From: Agrococcus lahaulensis DSM 17612
GTDB taxonomy: Bacteria > Actinomycetota > Actinomycetes > Actinomycetales > Microbacteriaceae
DNA length: 64,000 nt
Direction of reading: 5' to 3'
Assembly: GCF_000425105.1 (NCBI RefSeq)
Contig: NZ_AULD01000005.1
Span: 434,001-498,000 of the forward strand
Part shown: positions 49,185-57,835 of the stretch, in pieces
How positions within the stretch are numbered: position 1 is the first letter of the stretch
How the letters are laid out: every line of letters begins with the position of its first letter
Notes under the pieces: generated by a model
Database searches by the model: none
What the model saw: the letters and a program-made list of their open reading frames with translations, nothing else
Told to the model about the DNA's origin: nothing
Position numbers and translations under genes: made by a program

Positions 49185-50659
49185 GCTCCGAGCGAGAGCA
49201 GAGCATGCGCCGGCCGATCCGCCGCGTGAGCATGCTGCTGATGGTGATGTTCGTCGCGCTGTTCGGCTCGTCGACGATGATCCAGGCAGTGCAGGCGGAT
49301 GCGCTGCACACGGATGCGCGCAACACCCGCACGCTCCTCGACTCCTTCTCGGTCGAACGCGGCTCGATCGTCGTCGACGGCGTGCCGGTCGCGCTCTCGA
49401 CCCCGTCGGACGACGAGTACGAGTGGCAGCGGCAGTACCCGCTCGGCCCGCTCTACGCATCCGTCACCGGGTACAACACCCTGGGCCAGGGCAACAGCGG
49501 CATCGAGGAGGCGATGAACGCCGAGCTCACCGGCACGGCGAACAGCCAGTTCCTCGAGCAGGTGCTCGCGACCCTCACCGGTCAGGACCCCTCGGGCGCC
49601 TCGGTCGAGCTCACGATCGACAGCGCCGCGCAGCAGGCGGCGGCCGACGGGCTCGGCGACCGCGAGGGCGCCGTCATCGCGATCGAGCCCGAGACGGGCG
49701 AGGTGCTCGCGATGCACTCGAGCCCGACCTTCGACCCCAACGCCTTCGCCTCGCACGACATCGCCGCCGTGCGCGAGGTCTACGACCAGCTGCTGAACGA
49801 CCCGGGCGACCCGCTCGTCAACCGCACGATCGCCGGCGACCTCTACTACCCCGGCTCGGTCTTCAAGCTCATCACCGCTGCCGCGGCGCTCGAGTCCGGC
49901 CGCTACACGCTGCAGTCCGAGTTCGAGAACCCCGTCGAGCTGCAGCTGCCGCAATCGACGGCCGTCGTGCGCAATGCGACGCGCGGGCCGTGCGGGCCCG
50001 GCGAGACCGCGACGCTCGAGACCGCGATCGTGCTCTCGTGCAACATCCAGTTCGCCCTGCTCGCGCAGGAGCTCGGCGCCGAGGCGCTGCGCCAGCAGGC
50101 CGCCGCGTTCGGCTTCGGCGAGCAGCTCGAGATCCCGCTGCGGGTCACGCCGAGCCAGTACCCGGCCGAGCTCAACGAGCCGAACCTCATGCTCACCGGC
50201 TTCGGGCAGTACGACGTGCGCGTGACCCCGCTGCAGATGGCGATGGTCTCCGCCGCCATCAACAACGACGGCACGATGCTGCGCCCGCAGATGATCGACC
50301 GCGTGCTCGCACCCAACCTCGACGTCGTCGACGACCCGGAGGCCGAGATCCTCGGCAACCCGATCTCGGCCGCGACGGCGGCGGCGCTGCGCGGGGCTAT
50401 GGAGCGCGGCGTGACCGAGGGGCTCGCGTCGAACGCGGCGATCCCGGGCGTGACCGTGGGCGGGAAGACGGGCACCGCCGAGACGGGCGAGCGCGGTGAG
50501 CCGTTCAATCTGTGGTTCACGGGGTACGGGGAGCTCGGCGACCGGAGCGTGGCAGTCGCCGTCGTGGTCGTGCCTAGTGAGAACATCGTCGGTGATACTT
50601 CAAACGTGATCGCCGCACCTATCGGGAGAGCAGTGATCGAGGCGGTGCTGAACTCATGA
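49181..50659 (+). CDS. pbpA: Penicillin-binding protein, class B-like transpeptidase (PbpA)
   Basis: A 492-residue peptidoglycan transpeptidase anchored by one N-terminal helix (residues 15-38). The penicillin-binding motifs are Ser226-x-x-Lys229 (GSVFKL), Ser286-Cys-Asn288 (LSCNIQF) and Lys429-Thr-Gly (GGKTGTAE). The N-terminal region between residues 60 and 130 is the short dimerisation domain of mycobacterial PbpA. Start TTG 49181 overlaps the rodA stop and has AGGGGGA four bases upstream; ATG 49205 is an alternative. Partner of the SEDS protein. Confidence 0.94.
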   Translation: MSSEREQSMRRPIRRVSMLLMVMFVALFGSSTMIQAVQADALHTDARNTRTLLDSFSVERGSIVVDGVPVALSTPSDDEYEWQRQYPLGPLYASVTGYNTLGQGNSGIEEAMNAELTGTANSQFLEQVLATLTGQDPSGASVELTIDSAAQQAAADGLGDREGAVIAIEPETGEVLAMHSSPTFDPNAFASHDIAAVREVYDQLLNDPGDPLVNRTIAGDLYYPGSVFKLITAAAALESGRYTLQSEFENPVELQLPQSTAVVRNATRGPCGPGETATLETAIVLSCNIQFALLAQELGAEALRQQAAAFGFGEQLEIPLRVTPSQYPAELNEPNLMLTGFGQYDVRVTPLQMAMVSAAINNDGTMLRPQMIDRVLAPNLDVVDDPEAEILGNPISAATAAALRGAMERGVTEGLASNAAIPGVTVGGKTGTAETGERGEPFNLWFTGYGELGDRSVAVAVVVVPSENIVGDTSNVIAAPIGRAVIEAVLNS

Positions 50660-52395
50660 GACCATCCAGCGGACTCACCTTCGGTGGGCGATACCAGCTG
50701 ACCAGCCGGATCGCCATCGGCGGCATGGGCGAGGTCTGGCAGGCGACCGATCAGGTGATCGGGCGCACCGTCGCGCTGAAGATCCTCAAGGACGAGTACA
50801 TGGGCGATCCCGGGTTCCTCGAGCGCTTCCGCGCCGAGGCCCGGCACGCGGCGCTCGTCAACCACGAGGGCATCGCGAATGTCTTCGACTACGGCGAGGA
50901 GGACGGCAGCGCCTTCCTCGTGATGGAGCTCGTGCCCGGGGAGCCGCTCAGCGCGATCCTCGACCGCGACCGCACGCTCTCGGCCGACAAGGTGCTCGAC
51001 ATCGTCGCGCAGACCTCGGCGGCCCTGCACGCGGCGCACCAGGCGGGGCTCGTGCACCGCGACGTCAAGCCCGGCAACCTGCTCATCACGCCCGAGGGGC
51101 GCGTGAAGATCACCGACTTCGGCATCGCGCGCATCGCCGACCAGGTGCCGCTCACCGCGACCGGCCAGGTGATGGGCACGGTGCAGTACCTCTCCCCCGA
51201 GCAGGCCTCGGGGCAGCCGGCGGCCCCGTCGACCGACATCTACTCGCTCGGCATCGTCGCCTACGAGGCGCTCGCCGGCCGCCGGCCGTTCACGGGCGAG
51301 TCGCAGGTCGCGATCGCGATGGCGCACATCAACGACGCGCCGCCGGACCTCCCCGGCACCATCCCGGAGCCCGTGCGCAACCTCGTGCTCTCGTGCATCG
51401 CGAAGACGCCGGCAGATCGGCCGACGTCCGCTGCGCACCTCTCGCGCGCGGCCACGATGCTGCGCCGCGGCGACATCGCCGGCGCCGCCGCGATCGTGCC
51501 GGGCATCGCGTCGACCGACTCGTTCGCGACGATCGACTCGCCCACCCAGGCGGCGACGCGCGTCATCACGACGCAGTCGTCGCCGGCGACGGCCGCGCTG
51601 CCGGTGACGAGCGCGACGACGGCCGTCGAGGAGCGGAAGCGCCGCACCAACCCGTGGATCTGGCCCGTCGTCATCCTCGCCGTGCTGCTCGTCGCCGCGG
51701 GCGTCGCGATCGCGATCATGCTCTTCAACCAGCAGCGGCCCGATCCGGCCGCGACGACGCCCGGCTCCGAGAGCCAGTCGGCGGCGCTCGTCGACATCTC
51801 GCTCGAGCAGTTCGAGGGGATGGACGAGCAGGAGTTCCGCGACGCGGTCGAGGCGCTGAACCTCGTGCCCGCGGTCGAGACCGGCGCGCCGGCCACCGAT
51901 CCCGGGCTCGTCGGGCGGATCTACGCCGTCGCACCCACCGGCCCGGTGCCGGAGGGCTCGACGATCACGGGCACGATCCACAGCGCGGTCGCCCAGATCG
52001 AGGATCCGACGGCCGCACCGCGGCTCGGCGACGGCTCCGACCCGACCGCGCAGCAGGTGGGCGCGACCCCGTCGATCGTGTGGGATGCCGCGACGTGCCC
52101 GGCCGGCTACTCGCTCGGCGACTACGTCGCGACCATCACGTGGCCCGACGGCCGGGTGCAGGACCAGGTGACGCCCGTCGAGGGCTTCGACATCCTCGCG
52201 CCCGGGCTCGGCGCCGGCACGACGAGCGTGACCTACACGTTCAGCTGCGAGATCGAGGGCGGGCAGCCGCTCACGAGCGGATCGTCGCCCGCGCTCGAGA
52301 TCACGGCGGTCCCCGAGGAGGAGCCGGAGCCGGAGCCCACCCCGACGCCGACGCCCACCCCGACCCCGACGCCGGAGCCCACGACCGAGCCGTGA
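50656..52395 (+). CDS. pknA: Ser/Thr protein kinase PknA-like with PASTA-like ectodomain
   Basis: A 579-residue transmembrane kinase. Kinase domain 1-275: glycine loop IAIGGMGEVWQA, ATP Lys in VALKIL, catalytic HRDVKPGNLLI, DFG in ITDFGIARI and the SPEQ activation segment. One membrane helix near residues 333-355 (WIWPVVILAVLLVAAGVAIAI in part). Outside is a PASTA-like unit (about 378-450), then a beta-rich unit with a Cys pair (TCPAGYSLG and TFSCEIEGG), and a proline/threonine tail of EPEPTPTPTP type. Mycobacterial PknA has no such ectodomain. Overlaps pbpA by four bases; last gene of the operon. Confidence 0.93.
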   Translation: MRPSSGLTFGGRYQLTSRIAIGGMGEVWQATDQVIGRTVALKILKDEYMGDPGFLERFRAEARHAALVNHEGIANVFDYGEEDGSAFLVMELVPGEPLSAILDRDRTLSADKVLDIVAQTSAALHAAHQAGLVHRDVKPGNLLITPEGRVKITDFGIARIADQVPLTATGQVMGTVQYLSPEQASGQPAAPSTDIYSLGIVAYEALAGRRPFTGESQVAIAMAHINDAPPDLPGTIPEPVRNLVLSCIAKTPADRPTSAAHLSRAATMLRRGDIAGAAAIVPGIASTDSFATIDSPTQAATRVITTQSSPATAALPVTSATTAVEERKRRTNPWIWPVVILAVLLVAAGVAIAIMLFNQQRPDPAATTPGSESQSAALVDISLEQFEGMDEQEFRDAVEALNLVPAVETGAPATDPGLVGRIYAVAPTGPVPEGSTITGTIHSAVAQIEDPTAAPRLGDGSDPTAQQVGATPSIVWDAATCPAGYSLGDYVATITWPDGRVQDQVTPVEGFDILAPGLGAGTTSVTYTFSCEIEGGQPLTSGSSPALEITAVPEEEPEPEPTPTPTPTPTPTPEPTTEP

Positions 52396-52429
52396 GGCGC
52401 CCCGGCGGGGTCGTCGAGCGGCCCTGACG

Positions 52430-52435
52430 TAGAAT
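52430..52435 (+). promoter_or_regulatory. Putative -10 box of pknB
   Basis: TAGAAT about 58 bases upstream of the pknB ATG, giving a real 5' leader with a GAGGAG ribosome site, unlike the leaderless genes. The -35 is weak. Confidence 0.55.
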
Positions 52436-52493
52436 CGACCGATCCCCGGTCCCCGGGGCTCGGCGCGGGCCACGCACGAGGAGAGGAGCCGCG

Positions 52494-54296
52494 ATGACCG
52501 ACAGCATCATCGCGTCGCTGCGGACCCTCGGCGACCGCTACGAGATCGGCGAGCTCATCGGCCAGGGCGGGATGGCCGAGGTGCACCTCGCGCGCGACAC
52601 CCGGCTCGACCGCCAGGTCGCGGTGAAACTGCTCAAGCCGGAGCTCTCGCGCGACCCGGAGTTCCGCACCCGGTTCCGGCAGGAGGCGCAGTCGGCGGCG
52701 CGCATGTCGCACCCGACCGTCGTGCGCGTCTTCGACGCGGGCGAGGAGCCCGCGGTCGACGCGAGCGGACAGCCGGCGGCCGTGCCGTACATCGTCATGG
52801 AGTACGTCGACGGCCGGATGGTGAAGGACATCATCGCCGAGGGCCCGCTCCCCGAGTCGGAGGCCGTGCGGATCACGAAGGGCATCCTGACGGCCCTCGA
52901 GTACTCGCACCGGGCCGGCATCGTGCACCGCGACATCAAGCCCGGCAACGTCATGGTCACGCCCGGCGGGCAGATCAAGGTGATGGACTTCGGCATCGCC
53001 CGCGCCGTCTCCGAGACGAGCGCGAACGTCGCCCAGACCGGGATGATCCTCGGCACGGCGCAGTACTTCTCCCCCGAGCAGGCGCGCGGCGAGGCGGTCG
53101 ACGCGCGCACCGACCTGTACTCGACCGGCGTCATCCTGTTCGAGCTCCTCACCGGTCGTGCTCCCTTCGAGGCCGACACCCCGGTCGGCGTCGCGTACCA
53201 GCACGTCGCGGAGGAGCCGCCGACCGCGTCGTCGATCACGCCGGGCATCACGCCCGAGATGGACTCGATCGTCGCGAAGGCGCTCGAGAAGCCGCGCGAG
53301 GGCCGCTTCCAGTCGGCGACCGAGTTCAAGCAGGCGCTCGACGACGCCCTCGCGGGCGTGCTCGTGCCCTTCGAGCGGACCGAGACCGCGCCGATCGAGA
53401 TCGGCGCGGCGACGACGATGTTCGCCGCCCTCGCCGCCGACGAGCCGGAGCTCGAGCCGGAGGCCGAGCCGGTCGCCGCGCAGCGCGACCGCCGTCCGCC
53501 GGTCGCGTGGCTGTGGGGCGCCGCAGCGCTCATCGCGGTGCTCGTCGTCGTCGCCGTCGCGTGGGCCTCCAACTTCTTCAACCTGCCGATCGCCGGCCTC
53601 TCGACGAACGTGCCGGAGGTCGCCGGCCTCACCGAGGACGAGGCGGTCGCCGCCGTCGAGGCCGCCGACCTCGAGGCGGAGGTGCGGCGGATGATCGACG
53701 AGGCGGAGGTCGGCACGGTGCTGCGCTCCGAGCCGGAGCCGGGCGTGCGGCTCTCCCCCGGCAGCCCCGTGACGATCGTCGTCTCGAACGGACCGCCGCC
53801 GACACCGCTCATCAGCGTCGCGAACCTCACGGAGCAGCAGGCCCGGCAGGCGCTCGAGGCCGCGGGCTACGTCGTCGGCGAGGTCACGCGCGCGAGCTCG
53901 CCGACCGTCGCGATCGACCGGGTCATCAGCACCGACCCGAGCGCCGGCACGAACGTCTCGCGCGGCGAGACCATCGACATCCAGCTCTCGAACGGGCGAG
54001 TGACGGTGCCCGACGTCGTGGGCCAGTCGCTCTCGAGCGCGCAGACGCAGCTCGAGGGGCTCGGGCTCTCGGTGCGTCGGGTGACGACGAGGGCGTGCAG
54101 CGCCGCGAACCTCGTGACCGCGCAGTCGGTCGCGGCCGAGACCGACGTCGCGCAGGGCAGCAGCGTCACGGTGACGTACTGCGTGCGGCGCGCGGCCCCG
54201 CCCGCGCCGCCGCGCCAGAGCACCCCGCCGCCGCCCCCGGCCGACCCGGGCGACAGCGAGGGCGACGGCGGCGACGACGGCGAGGGCGACGGCTGA
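52494..54296 (+). CDS. pknB: Ser/Thr protein kinase PknB with PASTA repeats
   Basis: A 600-residue sensor kinase of cell wall growth. Kinase domain 1-285 with LIGQGGMAEVHLA, Lys in VAVKLL, HRDIKPGNVMV, MDFGIARA and FSPEQARGE. Membrane helix near residues 342-360. Outside: three PASTA-type units, with NVPEVAGLTEDEAVAAVEAA, ISVANLTEQQARQALEAAGY and VTVPDVVGQSLSSAQTQLEG (in parts) at their starts, which bind muropeptides or lipid II in relatives, and an acidic Gly/Asp-rich tail. Start ATG at 52494 follows GAGGAGAGGAG. Separate promoter at 52430. Confidence 0.96.
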   Translation: MTDSIIASLRTLGDRYEIGELIGQGGMAEVHLARDTRLDRQVAVKLLKPELSRDPEFRTRFRQEAQSAARMSHPTVVRVFDAGEEPAVDASGQPAAVPYIVMEYVDGRMVKDIIAEGPLPESEAVRITKGILTALEYSHRAGIVHRDIKPGNVMVTPGGQIKVMDFGIARAVSETSANVAQTGMILGTAQYFSPEQARGEAVDARTDLYSTGVILFELLTGRAPFEADTPVGVAYQHVAEEPPTASSITPGITPEMDSIVAKALEKPREGRFQSATEFKQALDDALAGVLVPFERTETAPIEIGAATTMFAALAADEPELEPEAEPVAAQRDRRPPVAWLWGAAALIAVLVVVAVAWASNFFNLPIAGLSTNVPEVAGLTEDEAVAAVEAADLEAEVRRMIDEAEVGTVLRSEPEPGVRLSPGSPVTIVVSNGPPPTPLISVANLTEQQARQALEAAGYVVGEVTRASSPTVAIDRVISTDPSAGTNVSRGETIDIQLSNGRVTVPDVVGQSLSSAQTQLEGLGLSVRRVTTRACSAANLVTAQSVAAETDVAQGSSVTVTYCVRRAAPPAPPRQSTPPPPPADPGDSEGDGGDDGEGDG

Positions 54297-54314
54297 ACCG
54301 CCTCGCGCGAGCCC

Positions 54315-54983
54315 TCAGCGCTGCGGCGGCGGGGCGAGCGTGACGAGCGGCGCGCGGCCGGCGGCGAGCGCGGCGGCGCCGTCGAGCCCCGCCGACTCGA
54401 GCCAGTTCCCGAGCATGCGGTAGCCGCCCTCGGTCAGCACCGACTCGGGGTGGAACTGCACGCCCCACACGGGCGCGTCGCGGTGCTCGAGCGCCATGAT
54501 GACGCCGCCGGCTGCGCTCTCGCCCTCGGGGTCCGGCACCGTCCGCGCGGTCACGCGCAGCGCATCCGGCACCGTCCCGTCGACGACCGCGAGCGAGTGG
54601 TAGCGCGTCGCGGTGAGCGGGCTCGGCAGCCCCTCGAAGACGGTCGAGCCGTCGTGCTCGACGAGGCTCGTCTTGCCGTGCATGAGCTCGGGTGCGTGGG
54701 TCACCACCGCGCCGAGCGCCTCGGCGATCGCCTGGTGCCCGAGGCAGACGCCGAGCAGCGGCGTGCCGGCGTCGATCGCGGCGTGCACCATGGGGATCGA
54801 GACGCCCGCCTCGGCGGGCGTGCCCGGCCCCGGCGAGAGCAGCACCGCGTCCCACTCGGCGATGCCGCGGGCGTCGACCCGGTCGTTGCGCACGACCGAG
54901 ACGTCGGCGCCGAGCTCCTGCAGGTAGCCGGCGAGGGTGTAGACGAAGCTGTCGAAGTTGTCGACGACGAGGATGCGGGTCAT
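54315..54983 (-). CDS. Glutamine amidotransferase (TrpG/PabA type)
   Basis: A 222-residue class I glutamine amidotransferase providing ammonia to anthranilate or aminodeoxychorismate synthase. ILVVDNFDSFVYTLAGYLQELGA at the start, nucleophile Cys in LLGVCLGHQAIAEALG, and His-Glu in VWGVQFHPESVLTEGG complete the triad. The gene has this position next to pknB in mycobacteria (called trpG/pabA there), away from trp genes. ATG overlaps the stop of the small membrane protein gene (ATGA). Convergent with pknB. Confidence 0.94.
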   Translation of the reverse strand: MTRILVVDNFDSFVYTLAGYLQELGADVSVVRNDRVDARGIAEWDAVLLSPGPGTPAEAGVSIPMVHAAIDAGTPLLGVCLGHQAIAEALGAVVTHAPELMHGKTSLVEHDGSTVFEGLPSPLTATRYHSLAVVDGTVPDALRVTARTVPDPEGESAAGGVIMALEHRDAPVWGVQFHPESVLTEGGYRMLGNWLESAGLDGAAALAAGRAPLVTLAPPPQR

Positions 54984-55171
54984 GCGATGGCACTCGATCT
55001 GCGGTCGGATCCGGCGAAGGTCGGATCGGGGGTCGGGAAGAAGGTCTGCATCACCCACGGGTACACGTGGAAGATCAGCAGGTAGGCGGTGAGGACCAGG
55101 AGCGCGAGCACGATCGCGAGCCGCACGGGCCACGGGCCCGGCAGCGCTCGCCAGAGGGCCGCGTACATCAT
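54980..55171 (-). CDS. 63-residue single-pass membrane protein between sortase and amidotransferase genes
   Basis: Tiny protein with one hydrophobic helix (about residues 15-40, VRLAIVLALLVLTAYLLIF) and a short polar C-terminus PDPTFAGSDRRSSAIA. Both ends overlap neighbours by four bases: its ATG with the sortase stop and its stop with the amidotransferase ATG. The aromatic HVYPWVMQTFFP stretch follows the helix. Function unknown; tight placement suggests a sortase-associated membrane factor. Confidence 0.8.
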   Translation of the reverse strand: MMYAALWRALPGPWPVRLAIVLALLVLTAYLLIFHVYPWVMQTFFPTPDPTFAGSDRRSSAIA

Positions 55172-55926
55172 GCCCTCCCGAGCGTCGCGGCGAGCTCGAG
55201 CGGCATGCCGTCCTCGGCGCTCTGCCAGCCCACCCAGGTCGCGTACGCGATCAGCCGGCCGGCAGCCGACCACTCGGGGTTGCACGTCGTGAGGGTGAGG
55301 TAGCGGCCGTCGGCCGGCACGTGCGGCATCTGCGGCACGGGCGCGACGACGCCGACGGCCGTCGGCGGCACGTACTCGTGGTTGCGGAACGCGTAGACGT
55401 GCCACGCGCTCGCCGTCTGCACGTAGATGCGGTCGCCGATGCGCATCTCGTCGAGGTGCGTGAACGGCCCGCCCTGACCGTTGCGGTGCCCGGCGACCGC
55501 GAAGTTGCCGAGCCCGCCGGGCATGGCCGACTCGCGGTAGTGCGCGAGCCCCTGCTCGAGGCTGTCGAGCACGGCTCGGCTCGTCCCCTCCCCCACCACG
55601 CGCTCGAACTCGTCGAGCCGCGGGATGTGCATGACCGCGAACGACTCGCGGTCGGCCGCCCGGTCCTCCACCGGCGGCTCGTCGGTGCGGAGAGCGGCGG
55701 ATGCGTCGGCGACGGCGGGTGCTCCCGGCACGAGCTCGGCGGCGAAGGCGCGCGCCGCCTGCTGCTGCTGCTCGCCGAGCACGGCGTCGGAGAGCCACAC
55801 CTGCCAGCCGGCGTAGCCGAGCGCGAGCACCCCGGCGGTCAGGAGCAGCTCGCCGAGCACGCTCGAGACGGTCGCCCGACGCCGGGGGCGCGCCGATCGA
55901 CGGGCGCGAGCATCGGAGGCGGCCAC
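55168..55926 (-). CDS. Class E sortase
   Basis: A 252-residue sortase with an N-terminal membrane anchor (LGELLLTAGVLALGYAGWQVWL in part) and a beta-barrel catalytic domain. Catalytic His in NFAVAGHRNGQGG, nucleophile Cys in YLTLTTCNPEW (LxTC), and Arg in AAGRLIAYA. Class E sortases of GC-rich actinobacteria take LAXTG-type substrates to the wall. GTG start at 55926 has TAGGAT six bases upstream. Heads a three-gene unit with the tiny membrane protein and the amidotransferase; the homologous order near pknB is known in mycobacteria. Confidence 0.93.
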   Translation of the reverse strand: MAASDARARRSARPRRRATVSSVLGELLLTAGVLALGYAGWQVWLSDAVLGEQQQQAARAFAAELVPGAPAVADASAALRTDEPPVEDRAADRESFAVMHIPRLDEFERVVGEGTSRAVLDSLEQGLAHYRESAMPGGLGNFAVAGHRNGQGGPFTHLDEMRIGDRIYVQTASAWHVYAFRNHEYVPPTAVGVVAPVPQMPHVPADGRYLTLTTCNPEWSAAGRLIAYATWVGWQSAEDGMPLELAATLGRA

Positions 55927-55932
55927 CGCTCA

Positions 55933-55938
55933 ATCCTA
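55933..55938 (-). promoter_or_regulatory. Putative leaderless -10 box of sortase gene
   Basis: Minus-strand TAGGAT, six bases before the GTG at 55926. Confidence 0.55.
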
Positions 55939-55966
55939 GGCGGCGCCTGCACTAGCATGGGGTGCC

Positions 55967-56227
55967 ATGAGCAGCGAGAAGTCCGTCGAGAGGGCCAAGG
56001 CCGACCGGAACCGGTCGGCGAAGGAGCGCTCGCCGCACGACGAGCAGCAGAACGCGGCGTGGTTCAAGCCGGTGATGTTCGGCTTCATGATCGTCGGCTT
56101 CCTCTGGGTCATCGTCTACTACGTCTCGGGCACGACGCTCCCGATCGCGCAGCTCGGCTCGTGGAACATCGTCATCGGCTTCGGCGTGATGTTCATCGGC
56201 TTCATCATGACGACGCGCTGGAAGTAG
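55967..56227 (+). CDS. crgA: Cell division protein CrgA
   Basis: An 86-residue protein with two membrane helices (residues 33-53 and 66-82) after a charged N-terminus (SSEKSVERAKADRNRSAKE). PVMFGFMIVGFLWVIVYYVSG and LGSWNIVIGFGVMFIGFIMTTRWK (in parts) are diagnostic of CrgA, which helps place FtsZ, FtsI and wall enzymes at the septum in actinobacteria. A TAGCAT box lies 8 bases before the ATG. Divergent from the sortase gene. Confidence 0.96.
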   Translation: MSSEKSVERAKADRNRSAKERSPHDEQQNAAWFKPVMFGFMIVGFLWVIVYYVSGTTLPIAQLGSWNIVIGFGVMFIGFIMTTRWK

Positions 56228-56244
56228 CGAATCACACCGCTGTA

Positions 56245-56278
56245 GTTCTCCCCAGCTGTGGAGAGAGCTGTGGAGAAC
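56245..56278. terminator. Hairpin between convergent crgA and rhomboid genes
   Basis: GTTCTCC/GGAGAAC outer stem, one mismatch, CAGCT/AGCTG inner stem, 8-base loop. Likely bidirectional terminator; no T-run. TGTGGAGA occurs twice and vaguely resembles DnaA boxes. Confidence 0.55.
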
Positions 56279-56282
56279 CGTC

Positions 56283-57149
56283 TCAGAGGATCATCGCGAG
56301 GCGCAGCGCGAAGAGCGCGGCGAGCACGACCGCGATCGCGCCGATGACGAGCCACGCCGCCTTCGCCGCCTGATCGCCGCGCAGCCGCTTGTGCACGGCG
56401 CCGATGCCGAAGCCGAGCGCGAGCCCGATCACGAGACCGCCGACGTGCGCCGCCCACGAGACGTTGCTGATGACGAACGTCAGCACGAGGTTGATGGCGA
56501 CGATGATGAGGATGCTCGGCTGCACTCGGCCGACCATGCGCTGCATGCCGATGACCATGCCGAAGAGCGCGTAGATCGCGCCCGACGCGCCCACGACCGC
56601 CGAGAGCGGCGTGAGCCACGAGATCGCGACCGCGGCGCCCGCCGCGCTCACGAGATAGGCCGCGAGGAAGGGCAGCCTGCCGATGCGCTCCTCGATCGAC
56701 GGGCCCACGAGCCACAGGATGAGCATGTTGAAGCCGAGGTGCAGCACGCCCGCGTGCACGAGCGCGTAGCTGACGAAGCGCCACGGCTCGAGGAGCGAGT
56801 AGGGCAGGAAGAACAGCAGCGACGCAGCGACGTCACCCGGCAGCAGCTGGAGCGCGCCGACGATCGCCGTGACGGCGATGATCGACATCGTCACGGGCGC
56901 CGGCTGGGCGAACCAGCTGCGCGCACGCCGGCCGACGGCGCTGCGGGGCGCCCCGCTCGCCGCCCGCACCTGCCGCTGCAGCGTGCGCTGCTCGGCGGCG
57001 AGCTCGCGCACGCACTCCGGGCAGCGCACGCCGACCGGCGACGGCTGCTGGCACTCGCCGCACACCGTGCGCCCGCACCGCTGGCACAGCACCCAGCTGA
57101 CGCGGTCCGGGTGCCGGTAGCAGCGGTCCGCCGGCGCTGAGGATGACAC
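56283..57149 (-). CDS. Rhomboid family intramembrane serine protease with N-terminal zinc finger
   Basis: A 288-residue protein. Residues 10-48 form a B-box-like zinc-binding segment (CYRHPDR, CQRCGRTVCGEC, CPEC). Seven hydrophobic segments follow. Rhomboid catalytic Ser is in VVGASGAIYALFG and His in WAAHVGGLVIGLALG; HLGFNMLILWLVG matches the conserved helix 2. Such fused rhomboids are common in actinobacteria. Start GTG 57149 is 6 bases after the ppiA stop, so the two are in one unit. Confidence 0.92.
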   Translation of the reverse strand: MSSSAPADRCYRHPDRVSWVLCQRCGRTVCGECQQPSPVGVRCPECVRELAAEQRTLQRQVRAASGAPRSAVGRRARSWFAQPAPVTMSIIAVTAIVGALQLLPGDVAASLLFFLPYSLLEPWRFVSYALVHAGVLHLGFNMLILWLVGPSIEERIGRLPFLAAYLVSAAGAAVAISWLTPLSAVVGASGAIYALFGMVIGMQRMVGRVQPSILIIVAINLVLTFVISNVSWAAHVGGLVIGLALGFGIGAVHKRLRGDQAAKAAWLVIGAIAVVLAALFALRLAMIL

Positions 57150-57155
57150 CTCGGG

Positions 57156-57695
57156 TCAGGCCTCGGCGATCTCGATCGTCTCGATCACGACGTCCTCGAG
57201 CGGGCGGTCGCGGCCGTCGGTCGCCACGGCCTGGATCTTGTCGACGACGCCGCGCGACGCCTCGTCCTCGACGAGCCCGAAGATGGTGTGCTTGCCCTGC
57301 AGCCACGGCGTCGCGACGGTCGTGATGAAGAACTGCGAGCCGTTCGTGCCGCGCCCGGCGATCTTGCCGGCGTTGGCCATCGCGAGCACGTAGGGCGCGT
57401 TGAAGTCGAGGTCGGGGTGGATCTCGTCGTCGAACTGGTAGCCGGGGCCGCCGACGCCCTGGCCGAGCGGGTCGCCGCCCTGGATCATGAAGTCGGGGAT
57501 GATGCGGTGGAAGACGACGCCGTCGTAGAGCGGGTCGGTCGAGGTCTTGCCCGTGCCGGGGTGCGTCCACTCGCGCTTGCCGGTGGCGAGCTCGACGAAG
57601 TTCTGCACGGTCTTCGGGGCGTGGTCGCCGAGGAGGTTGACCTTGATCTCGCCGAGATTCGTGCGGATGGTCGCGACAGCGGTGTGATGAGCCAT
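57156..57695 (-). CDS. ppiA: Peptidyl-prolyl cis-trans isomerase, cyclophilin type
   Basis: A 179-residue cytoplasmic cyclophilin. VFHRIIPDFMIQGGDP, QFDDEIHPDL, LAMANAGK, GTNGSQFFITT and the conserved Trp in TPWLQGKHTIFG mark the active site, including the catalytic Arg of FHR. An insertion WTHPGTGKTSTDPLYDG near residue 45 is usual in the actinobacterial PpiA. It keeps the mycobacterial place near gyrA. ATG at 57695 with GAGGAT six bases upstream. Confidence 0.96.
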   Translation of the reverse strand: MAHHTAVATIRTNLGEIKVNLLGDHAPKTVQNFVELATGKREWTHPGTGKTSTDPLYDGVVFHRIIPDFMIQGGDPLGQGVGGPGYQFDDEIHPDLDFNAPYVLAMANAGKIAGRGTNGSQFFITTVATPWLQGKHTIFGLVEDEASRGVVDKIQAVATDGRDRPLEDVVIETIEIAEA

Positions 57696-57835
57696 GCCCC
57701 GATCCTCCCACAGCGGGCCTGATCGGATCGCTCGGGGAGCCCTGATTTCGGCGACAGCGAAACCTCGGAGCGTGGGTGACGCGTCCAGGAAAACCTGCAA
57801 GGATGACGCGCAGGCTCCACGACGGAAGGACGGAC

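Noticed and set aside
49903-52473. 856-codon open frame on the minus strand opposite pbpA and pknA
   Set aside because: Antisense shadow; no domains, extreme Arg/Ala composition, crosses the pbpA-pknA junction.
45289-54296. Novel kinase system
   Set aside because: fhaA-fhaB-pstP-rodA-pbpA-pknA-pknB is the standard actinobacterial cell-growth cluster; only the PknA ectodomain is noteworthy.
56245-56278. DnaA boxes near the origin
   Set aside because: Two TGTGGAGA words differ from the actinobacterial DnaA box and form arms of a hairpin; no cluster of boxes is present.
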